From the NCBI RefSeq assembly GCF_038069945.1, contig NZ_JBBPEV010000005.1:186001-250000 (forward strand): a stretch of 64,000 nucleotides of DNA, written 5' to 3'. Source of the stretch: Aquabacterium sp. A3. Lineage in GTDB: Bacteria > Pseudomonadota > Gammaproteobacteria > Burkholderiales > Burkholderiaceae_C. The notes under the pieces were generated by a model. It did not search any database. It had not been told where the DNA came from and worked only from the letters and a program-made list of their open reading frames with translations. Position numbers and translations under genes: made by a program. The number at the start of each line of letters is the position of its first letter. Position 1 is the first letter of the stretch. Below are positions 9,430 through 17,320 of this stretch, piece after piece.

Positions 9430-10242
9430 ATGAGTCAAGCCACTGCACGTGTGATCTTCATCGGCGCCGGCCCTGGCGAGGCCGACCTGATCACCGTGCG
9501 CGGCGCCCGCCTGCTGGCGCAGGCGCAGGTGGTGCTGTTCGACGCCCTGGCCGACCCCGGCCTGCGCGACCTCGCACCGTCGGCCACCTGGGTGGACGTG
9601 GGCAAGCGCGGCTTTTCTGGCAAAGAAGGCAGTGATTTCAATGGCCAGACCCGCATCAACCGCCTGCTGGTTGAACATGCCCAGGCCGTCGGAGCCAGCC
9701 ATGGTGCCAACGGCGTGGTGGCCCGACTCAAAGGGGGCGATCCCTCGCTGTTCGGGCGGCTGGAAGAAGAACTGCATGCCTTGCACAGCGCCGGCATCGC
9801 CTGCGAGGTGGTGCCGGGCGTGACGTCGGCCTTGGCGGCGGCCGCAGCCACCCTGCGTCCCTTGACCCGGCGGGGCACGGGCCGCAGCGTGAGCTTCACC
9901 ACGGCCATGACCCGCACCGGCGATCTCCAGTGCGGCATGGGCCCCGGCCAACGCGCCGACACCGAGGTCTTCTACATGGCCGGTCGCCAACTGGCGCCCT
10001 TGTCGCAAGGCCTGCTGGATGCCGGCTGGCCCACCAACGCCGAGGTGAGCGTGGTGTCGCGCGCCGGCTGGCCTGACATGCGCCACACCGTGCACACGGT
10101 GGGCACGCTGGACGAGGCTTCGGCCATCCATGCCGGCCGCCCCACCCTGGTCATTGTGGGCGCTGGCGCCACCGAACTACCTGACGAACCTTTGACCCAC
10201 ATCCCCCTGTGCGGAGAAGGTCAGCCCCCCGCAAAGGGCTGA
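9430..10242 (+). CDS. cobA: Uroporphyrinogen-III C-methyltransferase (SUMT)
   Basis: This 270-residue SAM-dependent enzyme makes precorrin-2, the precursor of the siroheme needed by CysI. The N-terminal [14 protein letters not shown] motif and the later [12 protein letters not shown] and VVPGVTSA blocks are diagnostic for tetrapyrrole methylases. It is a stand-alone SUMT without the CysG dehydrogenase/ferrochelatase half, so those two steps must come from another gene outside the window. The ATG at 9430 follows cysN by 7 bp. An earlier in-frame ATG at 9376 lies inside cysN and is not needed. Confidence 0.9.
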   Translation: MSQATARVIFIGAGPGEADLITVRGARLLAQAQVVLFDALADPGLRDLAPSATWVDVGKRGFSGKEGSDFNGQTRINRLLVEHAQAVGASHGANGVVARLKGGDPSLFGRLEEELHALHSAGIACEVVPGVTSALAAAAATLRPLTRRGTGRSVSFTTAMTRTGDLQCGMGPGQRADTEVFYMAGRQLAPLSQGLLDAGWPTNAEVSVVSRAGWPDMRHTVHTVGTLDEASAIHAGRPTLVIVGAGATELPDEPLTHIPLCGEGQPPAKG

Positions 10243-10295
10243 GCACCCGTAAAATCCGGCCCCGATCCCCATCATCAACATCAACTGAGAACGTC

Positions 10296-10619
10296 ATGAC
10301 CCACGTCGTCACCGAAGCCTGCATCCGCTGCAAATACACGGACTGTGTGGACGTGTGCCCGGTGGATTGCTTCCGCGAAGGCCCCAACTTCCTCGTCATC
10401 GATCCCGATGAATGCATTGACTGTGCGGTGTGCATCCCCGAATGCCCCGTCAATGCCATCGTCCCGGAAGAAGATGTGCCGGGTGACCAGCAGCAATACA
10501 TCCAGATCAATGCCGACCTGGCCAAAAAATGGCCCAGCATCACCAAGCGCAAGACGCCACTGCCTGACGCGGATGACTGGAAGGACAAAACGGACAAGCT
10601 GGATCAACTGATTCGCTGA
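10296..10619 (+). CDS. fdxA: 7Fe ferredoxin (3Fe-4S + 4Fe-4S), FdxA type
   Basis: The product of 107 residues is a small acidic electron carrier. The N-terminal half has the Cys pattern of FdxA proteins ([14 protein letters not shown]), and the second cluster motif [11 protein letters not shown] is complete. The C-terminal extension (about 45 residues) is typical for proteobacterial 7Fe ferredoxins. A TAAAAT hexamer at 10250-10255 could be a -10 element, suggesting its own promoter. It is 7 bp from a ferredoxin-NADP reductase gene. A role in feeding CysI is inference from proximity and from the missing cysJ. Confidence 0.93.
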   Translation: MTHVVTEACIRCKYTDCVDVCPVDCFREGPNFLVIDPDECIDCAVCIPECPVNAIVPEEDVPGDQQQYIQINADLAKKWPSITKRKTPLPDADDWKDKTDKLDQLIR

Positions 10620-10626
10620 CATCGGC

Positions 10627-11715
10627 GTGTCGGCCTCCACCCTGATCGAGACGGACGCCCTGGTCGTCGGGGCGGGCCCTGTCGGCCTGTTCCAGGTCTT
10701 TCAGCTGGGCCTGCTGGGCATGAGTGCCCAGGTGGTGGATGCCCTGCCCGAACCCGGGGGACAGTGCGTTGCACTGTATCCCGACAAACCCATCTACGAC
10801 GTGCCCGGCGTTCCGGCCTGTTCTGGGCGCGAGCTGGCTCAGCGCCTGCTGGAGCAGGCGTCGCCGTTCCTGCCCCGACAGGCCGATGGCCAGTGGGCCT
10901 CGCTGCACCTGAACCAACGGGTGGCGAGCCTGCGGCCCACAGGCGACGGCCGGTTCGAGTTGCACACCGACCATGGCCAGCAGTTCCTGGCACGGGCGGT
11001 GTTCGTGGCGGCCGGGGCTGGCGCGTTCGTGCCGCGCACACTGAAGATGCCGGGGCTGGCGCTGGCCCCCAATGTGCATCACCACCTGCCGGCGGCCGAC
11101 GCCACGCCGGCCTGGGCGGGCCAACATCTCGTGGTGCACGGTGGCGGAGAAGAAGCCGTCAGCGCCGTGTTGAACCTGCTGGCCGAGGCGCCCGAGCGGC
11201 GCCCAGCCCGCCTGACGCTGCTGCACCGTCGCGATGCCTTTCAGGTGGACGCCGAGCTGGACGCCGCACTGCGTGAGCAGCTGTCGTTGGGCAGCGTTCA
11301 GTTGGCGCTGGGCCTGCCGGACGGCGCGGAGTATCAACAAGAACGGCCCGAGGAGGGCCTGCGCAGCCTGCGCTTGCTGGGGGCGGACGGCCAGCACCAC
11401 CACCTGCCGCTGGACCACTTGTTGATCCGTCTGGGACTGAGCCCCAAACTGGGGCCGCTGAGCGAATGGGGTTTGACGCTGGAGCGCAAGCAGGTGGCCG
11501 TGTCACCTGACCGCTTTGAAAGCAGCCTGCCCGGGGTGTATGCCGTGGGTGACATCAACACCTACCCCGGCAAGAAGCGCCTGTTGCTGTGTGGCTTTCA
11601 TGAGGCCACGCTGGCGGCGCACGCCGCCCATGCCGCGCTGCACCCAGACGCCCCCCAGCACCTGCTTTACACCACCACCAGCCCATTGCTGAAGGCCCGC
11701 CTGGGCCGAGGGTGA
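10627..11715 (+). CDS. Ferredoxin-NADP reductase, thioredoxin-reductase-like type
   Basis: This 362-residue flavoprotein would exchange electrons between NADPH and ferredoxin. An FAD-binding GAGPVGL motif is at about residues 16-22, a second nucleotide-binding motif VVHGGGEEAV is near residue 172, and the FAD-closing AVGDINTYPGKK motif is near residue 305. It lacks the CxxC of thioredoxin reductase, as expected for the TrxR-like FNR class. A GTG start at 10627 is used, 7 bp after fdxA, and no nearby ATG would keep the N-terminal FAD motif. The pair probably works as a ferredoxin reduction unit. Confidence 0.88.
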   Translation: MSASTLIETDALVVGAGPVGLFQVFQLGLLGMSAQVVDALPEPGGQCVALYPDKPIYDVPGVPACSGRELAQRLLEQASPFLPRQADGQWASLHLNQRVASLRPTGDGRFELHTDHGQQFLARAVFVAAGAGAFVPRTLKMPGLALAPNVHHHLPAADATPAWAGQHLVVHGGGEEAVSAVLNLLAEAPERRPARLTLLHRRDAFQVDAELDAALREQLSLGSVQLALGLPDGAEYQQERPEEGLRSLRLLGADGQHHHLPLDHLLIRLGLSPKLGPLSEWGLTLERKQVAVSPDRFESSLPGVYAVGDINTYPGKKRLLLCGFHEATLAAHAAHAALHPDAPQHLLYTTTSPLLKARLGRG

Positions 11716-11728
11716 TGTGCCAGCGCCC

Positions 11729-11742
11729 GCCCGTCGACGGGC
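11729..11742. promoter_or_regulatory. 14-bp perfect palindrome upstream of the TPP riboswitch
   Basis: GCCCGTCGACGGGC reads the same on both strands. It ends eight bases before a TAGAAT hexamer (11750-11755) that is well placed as the -10 element for the riboswitch transcript, so it would lie in the spacer or -35 zone. It could be an operator or a short hairpin ending the FNR transcript; no U-tract follows. Confidence 0.4.
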
Positions 11743-11763
11743 ATGGCGCTAGAATCCACGCCT

Positions 11764-11846
11764 TGCTAGGGGTGTGCTGGCCTGTCGTGCCAGCACTGAG
11801 AGAGTCCCTTCGAACCTGAACGAGATCATCCTCGCGTAGGGAAGCA
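11764..11846 (+). promoter_or_regulatory. TPP (thiamin pyrophosphate) riboswitch
   Basis: The leader carries the conserved thi-box blocks in order: GCTAGGGGTG at the 5' side, a stem of GTGCTGG and CCAGCAC, CTGAGA, CCCTTCGAACCTGA, and CGTAGGGAAGC at the end. These match the RF00059 core. A probable -10 element (TAGAAT, 11750-11755) lies just upstream. Between the aptamer and the receptor start codon are 106 bases. A CTCC at 11921-11924 could pair with the GGAG of the ribosome-binding site at 11941-11944, which would fit control of translation, though this pairing is inferred by eye. Confidence 0.94.
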
Positions 11847-11952
11847 TGGCCTGCCGGGCCGCTTCGCTCAAGGCGTCATGTGCGCCTGACAGCGCAGAGC
11901 AAGCACGGCGGCGTCATCGGCTCCTGCGCGACCATCTGCTGGAGTCCTTCTG

Positions 11953-14151
11953 ATGCGTCGCCTTTCTTTGCGTCCTGCCTTGCCTTGCCGGCCCGTCGCG
12001 GTGTCGGTCTCGGTGCTCACCTTGACGGCCCTGTGTGGCGCCATCAATGCGCAGGCTGAAACCACCACCACGGCGACCGCCACCACGCCATCTGCAGACG
12101 AGCTGCCCGCCATCGGCGTGAGCGCCAGCATCGTCAAGCGCAGTGCGCGGGCCGGCATCGCCGGACTGGGCGAGCTGCCCGCCTGGCAAACCCCGCTGCA
12201 AGCCCAGACCTTCGCGGCCGACACCATGAAGGATGCCGGCATGGCGCGCCTGTCGGACGTGAGCAAGCTGGACGCCAGCACCACCGACTCGTACAACACC
12301 ACCGGCTACTGGGATTACCTGAGCATTCGGGGCTTCAAGCTGGACAACGCCTACAACTACCGCCGCGAAGGCCTGCCCATCAGCGCCGAGACCCGCCTGC
12401 TGCTGGACAACAAAGCGGCGGTGGAGTTGCTCAAGGGCACCAGTGGCCTGCAGTCGGGCGTGAGTTCGCCCGGCGGCCTGGTGAACCTGCTGGTCAAGCG
12501 CCCCACGGCGGCGCCGCAGCGCTCGGTGGAGGTGGGTCTGGACGATGCCGGGGCCCAGCGCGGCGCGCTGGACGTGTCGACACGCTTTGGCGCTGATGGC
12601 GCCATGGGCCTGCGCGTGAACGCCGCCGCCTCACGCCTGAACACCCACATCGACAACACCAAGGGCCGCGCCTACCTGCTGGCGGTGGCCACCGACTGGC
12701 GTTTGTCGGCCGACACCGTGGTGGAGGCTGAACTGGAGCACAGCCGCACGCAACAACCCAGCGTGCCTGGGCTGAGCCTGCTGGGCGATGCCCTGCCCTC
12801 TGACACGGCCTACCGCCGCAGCCTCAACCTGAACGACCAGGCCTGGACCCAGCCCGTGGACCTGCGTGGTCTGAGTGGCAGCCTGCGCTGGCGCCAGAAC
12901 CTGGGTCAGGGCTGGGACAGCAGCGTGATGTATGGGTTTCAGCGCTTGCGCACCGATGACCGGGCGGCGTTTCCATACGGTTACACCGAGCTGGACCATG
13001 GCATCTCGTTCTACGACGACGGAACGGTGGACATTTATGACTACCGCTCTGACAACGAGTACCGCCACAGCCAGGCCCTGAAGGCCGAGTTGAATGGCCA
13101 AGTGCAGTGGGGTGGCCTGCAGCACCAGTTGCGCTTCAGCGTGATGCGCAGCCTGTACGACACCGACATCAAGCCCCAAGCCTACAACTACAGCGGCACC
13201 ATTGCCGTGAACGCGCCAGGCACACCGGTGCCGGCAGCCCCCAGCCTGGATGTGGCGGGCACGAACCGCTGGGAGCGCAGCACCGAGTGGTCGGCCTTGG
13301 ACCACATCCGCTTCTCGGAGACCTGGCAAGCCTGGGTGGGCCTTCGCCACACCCAATTGACCCGCAGCAGCGTTCAAACAGATGGTGGCGAGGCCATTCG
13401 CTTGTCGCAGAACGTGACGACCCCCTGGTTGGCCCTGGGCTGGACGGTGGCGCCGCAAACCCAGGCCTACCTGAGCTGGGGCCAGGGCATCGAGCTGAAT
13501 GCAGCTCCGCGCAACACAGGGCTGGACAATGCTGGTCAGGTTCTGCCCGCCTTGAAGAGCCGCCAGACCGAGCTGGGCATCAAAGGCCAGCACCGCGCTG
13601 GTCGAATCAGCGGCCAGTGGGGGGCGAACCTGTTCCTCATCCACCGCCCGCTGGCCGAAGAGGTGAACAACCGCTTCCAGTACGACGGCGAGGCCGAGCA
13701 CCGTGGCCTGGAGGGCTTCTGGCAAGGGCGCTTCGGTGCCTGGGGCCTGGCCGCCAGCGCCATGATCCTGGACGCCGAGCGCCGCAACAGCGCGACGGCG
13801 GCACTGAATGGCAAAGAGCCGGTGAACGTACCGCGCCAGACGGTGAAGCTCTCGGGCAGCCACACCTGGGCCGCCCCGCTGCCCGTGACGCTGCAGATGG
13901 ACGTGATCCACGAAGGGCGTCGCGCCGTGACGGACGACAACCGCGTGCACCTGCCCAGCTGGACGCGCGCCGACCTGAGCCTGCGCGCCGTGCAGAGCCT
14001 GGGTGGCCCGTACAACATCACCTGGCGCGTGGCGGTGCACAACCTGTTCGACGTGCGTGCCTGGCGGGAGTCGCCGAAAGAGTTCGGGCACTATTACCTG
14101 TTCCCCATGGCGCGCCGCAGCGTGATGGCCTCGGCGCAAGTGGACTTTTGA
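11953..14151 (+). CDS. TonB-dependent outer-membrane receptor under TPP riboswitch control
   Basis: The protein of 732 residues is an outer-membrane beta-barrel receptor energised by TonB. A long signal peptide ends near residue 36 (INAQA). A plug domain follows (about residues 50-170) with the YLSIRGF and GVSSPGGLVNLL motifs, then a barrel that ends in the C-terminal Phe needed for assembly (AQVDF). By sequence it looks like the siderophore-receptor branch, with FhuA-like motifs. The TPP riboswitch immediately upstream points instead to thiamin, its phosphates or a precursor as the ligand; this is inference. The start has GGAG nine bases upstream. No inner-membrane transporter gene is adjacent. 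Confidence 0.92.
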   Translation: MRRLSLRPALPCRPVAVSVSVLTLTALCGAINAQAETTTTATATTPSADELPAIGVSASIVKRSARAGIAGLGELPAWQTPLQAQTFAADTMKDAGMARLSDVSKLDASTTDSYNTTGYWDYLSIRGFKLDNAYNYRREGLPISAETRLLLDNKAAVELLKGTSGLQSGVSSPGGLVNLLVKRPTAAPQRSVEVGLDDAGAQRGALDVSTRFGADGAMGLRVNAAASRLNTHIDNTKGRAYLLAVATDWRLSADTVVEAELEHSRTQQPSVPGLSLLGDALPSDTAYRRSLNLNDQAWTQPVDLRGLSGSLRWRQNLGQGWDSSVMYGFQRLRTDDRAAFPYGYTELDHGISFYDDGTVDIYDYRSDNEYRHSQALKAELNGQVQWGGLQHQLRFSVMRSLYDTDIKPQAYNYSGTIAVNAPGTPVPAAPSLDVAGTNRWERSTEWSALDHIRFSETWQAWVGLRHTQLTRSSVQTDGGEAIRLSQNVTTPWLALGWTVAPQTQAYLSWGQGIELNAAPRNTGLDNAGQVLPALKSRQTELGIKGQHRAGRISGQWGANLFLIHRPLAEEVNNRFQYDGEAEHRGLEGFWQGRFGAWGLAASAMILDAERRNSATAALNGKEPVNVPRQTVKLSGSHTWAAPLPVTLQMDVIHEGRRAVTDDNRVHLPSWTRADLSLRAVQSLGGPYNITWRVAVHNLFDVRAWRESPKEFGHYYLFPMARRSVMASAQVDF

Positions 14152-14265
14152 GCGACTGCTGAAAAACCGTGATGGTTTTGTGACGTCGGGCGTTGCATGA
14201 ACGCAGCGCCGGTCACGGAAACGATGCTATAGTCTTGGTCTTCGCAGTCAACGACGGCGAAGTAT

Positions 14266-14341
14266 TCCCCGATAGCTCAGTCGGTAGAGCGCCGGACTGT
14301 TAATCCGTAGGTCCCTGGTTCGAGCCCAGGTCGGGGAGCCA
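14266..14341 (+). tRNA. tRNA-Asn (GTT), copy 1
   Basis: The sequence folds into a standard cloverleaf with acceptor strands TCCCCGA and TCGGGGA, anticodon loop CTGTTAA giving anticodon GTT, T loop TTCGAGC and an encoded CCA end. A TATAGT hexamer at 14228-14233 could be its -10 element. It is identical to the second copy downstream. Confidence 0.97.
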
Positions 14342-14396
14342 AACATCCAAGACGGCCTTGCCTGCCGAAATCGCAAGGCCCGACATCAACAGATAT

Positions 14397-14472
14397 TCCC
14401 CGATAGCTCAGTCGGTAGAGCGCCGGACTGTTAATCCGTAGGTCCCTGGTTCGAGCCCAGGTCGGGGAGCCA
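14397..14472 (+). tRNA. tRNA-Asn (GTT), copy 2
   Basis: This second tRNA-Asn is identical over all 76 bases to the copy 55 bp upstream, including the encoded CCA. Only the few bases immediately before each copy are also alike. The two are probably one transcript that ends at the hairpin directly downstream. Confidence 0.97.
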
Positions 14473-14479
14473 CTCTGCC

Positions 14480-14514
14480 AACCCAGCCCAGACATCGTCT
14501 GCGCTGGGTTTTTT
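14480..14514 (+). terminator. Rho-independent terminator of the tRNA-Asn pair
   Basis: AACCCAGC (14480-14487) pairs with GCTGGGTT (14503-14510), and the T run continues to 14514. The T run abuts the stop codon of the convergent antiporter gene. Confidence 0.88.
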
Positions 14515-16223
14515 CATGCGCTACCAGACGAGCCAGAGGCACCCGATGCGCCAGGCGCCATTTCCACCGTTTGCACCAGCATGGCCGACAGGCCATCGTC
14601 TCCGGTGAACACCTGCTGGTAGCCAGCCTGCCGCAACCAGCGGGCTTCATCGTCGCTGCCGGCCTGCGCCACGGCCACGATGTCGGTATTCAAGGCGCGC
14701 GCCGTCTCCAGCATGATCAAGGCCTCTCCGGCGTCGTGGCCCGTCACCACCAGTTGCCGAGCGTGGGCAATGTGGGCCTGGATCAGGGTGGCTGGCTCGA
14801 CCGCCTCACCAAACACGGCCGCCCACCCCCGTGCGCGCAGGTCTTCCACCACGGCGCGGCTGCGCGCCACCACCACGAACGGCACGCGCTGCGCGTACAA
14901 GGCCTCGGCCACACGGCGCCCCACGCCACCGTAGCCCACGAGCACCACCTGCCGGGCCAGGTAGCGTTGGTGGGTGGTGATGGGCAGCTCGGCCAGGGGG
15001 TCTTCGCGCGCCTCCAGCCTGCGGGCCAGCTCGGAGCGCTGCAGCACCCATTGCCGCACCGGCTCGATCAGCGAGAACAGCAAGGGATTGAGCGCAATCG
15101 AGAGCATGGCCCCGGCCACGATCAGGCTTTTGGCTTCGGCCGGCAACACGCCCAGGCTGGTGCCCAGCGCCGCCAGAATGAATGAAAACTCGCCAATCTG
15201 CGCCAGGCTAACGGACACCGTCAGCGCCGTGTTGAGCGGATAGCGAAACGCCAGCACCAAGGCCGCGGCAGCCACTGATTTACCCAGGATGATGATGGCG
15301 GCCACCCCCAGCACATGCATCGGTTGATCGACCAGAACCGCCGGATCGAACAGCATGCCCACCGAGACGAAAAACAACACGGCGAAGGCATCGCGAAACG
15401 GCAGCGACTCTTCGGCCGCGCGGTGGCTGAACTCGGATTCACGCAAGACCAGGCCGGCGAAAAAGGCCCCCAGGGCCACCGAGACCCCAAACAGCGCAGA
15501 CGACCCATACGCGATGGTGACGGCCGCCGCCATCACCCCCAACGTGAACAACTCGCGACTGCCCGTTCGACTGATGTGCAACAGCACCCAGGGCAGCACC
15601 TTGCGGCCCGCCACCAGCATCACCACCAGGAAGGCGCCCACGGCCAGCAAGGTGCGCAACAGAGTCTGCCAGGCGTCTTGCGCCTGCCCTTCACCGTGCG
15701 ACCAGGCGGCCACGGTGGGCAACATCACCAGCACGAGCACCATCGCCAGGTCTTCCACCACCAGCCAGCCCACAGCGATCTTGCCGTTGACGCTGTCGAT
15801 GGCGCCTCGGCTTTCCAGGGCCCTGAGCAACACCACCGTGCTGGCCACCGACAGCGCCACCCCAAAGAGCAACGCGGCGGGCCACGGCCAGCCCCACCAC
15901 CAGGCCAGCACCGCGCCCATGGCCGTGGCCGTTCCCATCTGCACCACCGCACCAGGCACCGCGATGCGACGCACCGCGATCAAATCGTCCAGAGAGAAGT
16001 GCAGCCCCACGCCGAACATCAGCAACATCACGCCGATCTCGGCCAGTTGCATGGCCAGGTTCACGTCGGCCACGAAGCCGGGCGAATGGGGCCCGATCAC
16101 GATGCCTGCCAGCAGATAGCCGACCAGGGCTGGCAGCTTCAGGCGGCTGGCCACGAAGCCGAACACCAAGGCCAGGCCCAGTGCCGCAGCCAGGGTGACG
16201 ATCAAGGGCATGGCGCCGTGCAT
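14514..16223 (-). CDS. CPA2-family cation:proton antiporter with TrkA-N domain, YbaL/KefB-like
   Basis: The product of 569 residues has an N-terminal Na+/H+-exchanger-type membrane domain of about 12 segments (residues 5-390). It is followed by a cytoplasmic TrkA-N nucleotide-binding domain that starts at VVLVGYGGVGRR near residue 425. The motif VGYLLAGIVIGPHSPG near residue 35 and the length match YbaL rather than the longer Kef proteins. These proteins exchange K+ or Na+ for protons, gated by nucleotides. The short Gly/Ser/Ala tail (about 12 residues) is low complexity. The gene begins 6 bp after the yfbR-like gene and is probably co-transcribed with it. Confidence 0.88.
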   Translation of the reverse strand: MHGAMPLIVTLAAALGLALVFGFVASRLKLPALVGYLLAGIVIGPHSPGFVADVNLAMQLAEIGVMLLMFGVGLHFSLDDLIAVRRIAVPGAVVQMGTATAMGAVLAWWWGWPWPAALLFGVALSVASTVVLLRALESRGAIDSVNGKIAVGWLVVEDLAMVLVLVMLPTVAAWSHGEGQAQDAWQTLLRTLLAVGAFLVVMLVAGRKVLPWVLLHISRTGSRELFTLGVMAAAVTIAYGSSALFGVSVALGAFFAGLVLRESEFSHRAAEESLPFRDAFAVLFFVSVGMLFDPAVLVDQPMHVLGVAAIIILGKSVAAAALVLAFRYPLNTALTVSVSLAQIGEFSFILAALGTSLGVLPAEAKSLIVAGAMLSIALNPLLFSLIEPVRQWVLQRSELARRLEAREDPLAELPITTHQRYLARQVVLVGYGGVGRRVAEALYAQRVPFVVVARSRAVVEDLRARGWAAVFGEAVEPATLIQAHIAHARQLVVTGHDAGEALIMLETARALNTDIVAVAQAGSDDEARWLRQAGYQQVFTGDDGLSAMLVQTVEMAPGASGASGSSGSA

Positions 16224-16229
16224 GCGCGA

Positions 16230-16874
16230 TCACCCGCCCCGCATCAGCGAATCCAGCGTCAGGTCGAAGGCTGGCGCAAACACGTCCAGGAAGTAGCGCA
16301 GCTCGGGCGTCATGGTGGCGTCCATTTTTTCGCGCACCTGAGCTTCAGCCTGCTCGAACTCTCGGTTGCCATAGCGCAGCTCGGCGCGGCATTTGAGCCA
16401 GGCGGCCAGGCGGTCGGCCGTCTTGATCAGCTGCACCTCGTCGTCCGACCAGGCGGCATGCTCCATCATCGGTTTCATGGTTTGCCGAAGCGCCTCGGGC
16501 AGCAAGCGGGTCATTTCAACGGCCACCTGCTCTTCCAGGTGGCCCGTGGCCTGACGCATCGCAGGCGAATACTTCACCGGGGTGGGCAAATCACCGGTGA
16601 TGGCTTCGGTGGCGTCATGGAACAAGGCCTTGGCGGCCACCGCGTCGGGGTTGGCCGGCAGGCCCAGCACATCACGACGGATCACGGCCAGCGCATGGGC
16701 CAGCACCGCCACATCCCAACTGTGCTGCGCCACATCCTCTTCCACGGCATTGCGCATCAGCCCCCAGCGCTTGATGAAACGCAGGCGGTACAGGTGAGCG
16801 TAAAAGGGGCTGTGGGGAGACAGGGACACGGCACGAACTCGGCAAGGCAATGACAGGTCATCATCTTCGCGCAA
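16230..16874 (-). CDS. yfbR: HD-domain 5'-deoxynucleotidase, YfbR-like
   Basis: This protein of up to 214 residues belongs to the HD phosphohydrolases and closely resembles YfbR, which dephosphorylates deoxyribonucleoside 5'-monophosphates. Metal-binding residues are visible in EDVAQHS (first His), ALFHDATEAITGD (His-Asp pair) and IKTADRL (last Asp). The family hallmark LPTPVKY follows the HD pair. The first 15 or so residues are not conserved, so the true start may be slightly downstream. The gene faces away from the DUF3592 gene and precedes the antiporter by 6 bp. Confidence 0.88.
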   Translation of the reverse strand: MREDDDLSLPCRVRAVSLSPHSPFYAHLYRLRFIKRWGLMRNAVEEDVAQHSWDVAVLAHALAVIRRDVLGLPANPDAVAAKALFHDATEAITGDLPTPVKYSPAMRQATGHLEEQVAVEMTRLLPEALRQTMKPMMEHAAWSDDEVQLIKTADRLAAWLKCRAELRYGNREFEQAEAQVREKMDATMTPELRYFLDVFAPAFDLTLDSLMRGG

Positions 16875-16915
16875 AATGAGCGTGCATCAAGCCAACCAAG
16901 AACCTTGACCACGCC

Positions 16916-17296
16916 ATGTCGGACGAAATGGGCAAATTGATCCTGATCGCAGTGATTGCACTGTTTGCGGTGTTGGGCTGGCGCGCCTGGCAGATCCGTC
17001 AGGCCAGCCCGCAGTGGCCCTCTGTGATGGGCGAGATGCTGTCTGCCCGCGCGGTGGCGCGCAATGAAACCGGCGACGGCAGCGGCCATGACATGCACAT
17101 GTGGCACAGCGAAGTGCGCTACCGCTACGTGGTGCAGGGCCAAAGCTACACCGGCAACCGCCTTCGGGCCTTTGGCTACAACCACAGCAGCGAGGCCGAG
17201 TCACTCAAAGAACTGGCCGACTTTCCGGTGGGCCAGCCCGTGCGCGTGTACTACGACCCGGCCAAACCCTCCGTCAGCGTGCTGATCCCTGGCTGA
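16916..17296 (+). CDS. DUF3592 membrane protein
   Basis: The product of 126 residues has one N-terminal transmembrane segment (residues 7-25). A soluble DUF3592 domain follows in which the WPSVMGEM, HSEVRYRYVVQG and VRVYYDPAKPSVSVL blocks are recognisable. The family has no assigned function. The next gene begins 24 bp downstream, so the two may share a transcript. Confidence 0.78.
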   Translation: MSDEMGKLILIAVIALFAVLGWRAWQIRQASPQWPSVMGEMLSARAVARNETGDGSGHDMHMWHSEVRYRYVVQGQSYTGNRLRAFGYNHSSEAESLKELADFPVGQPVRVYYDPAKPSVSVLIPG

Positions 17297-17320
17297 TCAT
17301 TCCTGAGCGCACCGTCACCC

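Noticed and set aside
14277..14650. Small frames with peptides of the PRPGLEPGTYGLTVRRSTD kind.
   Set aside because: These are the familiar antisense translations of tRNA genes and not proteins.
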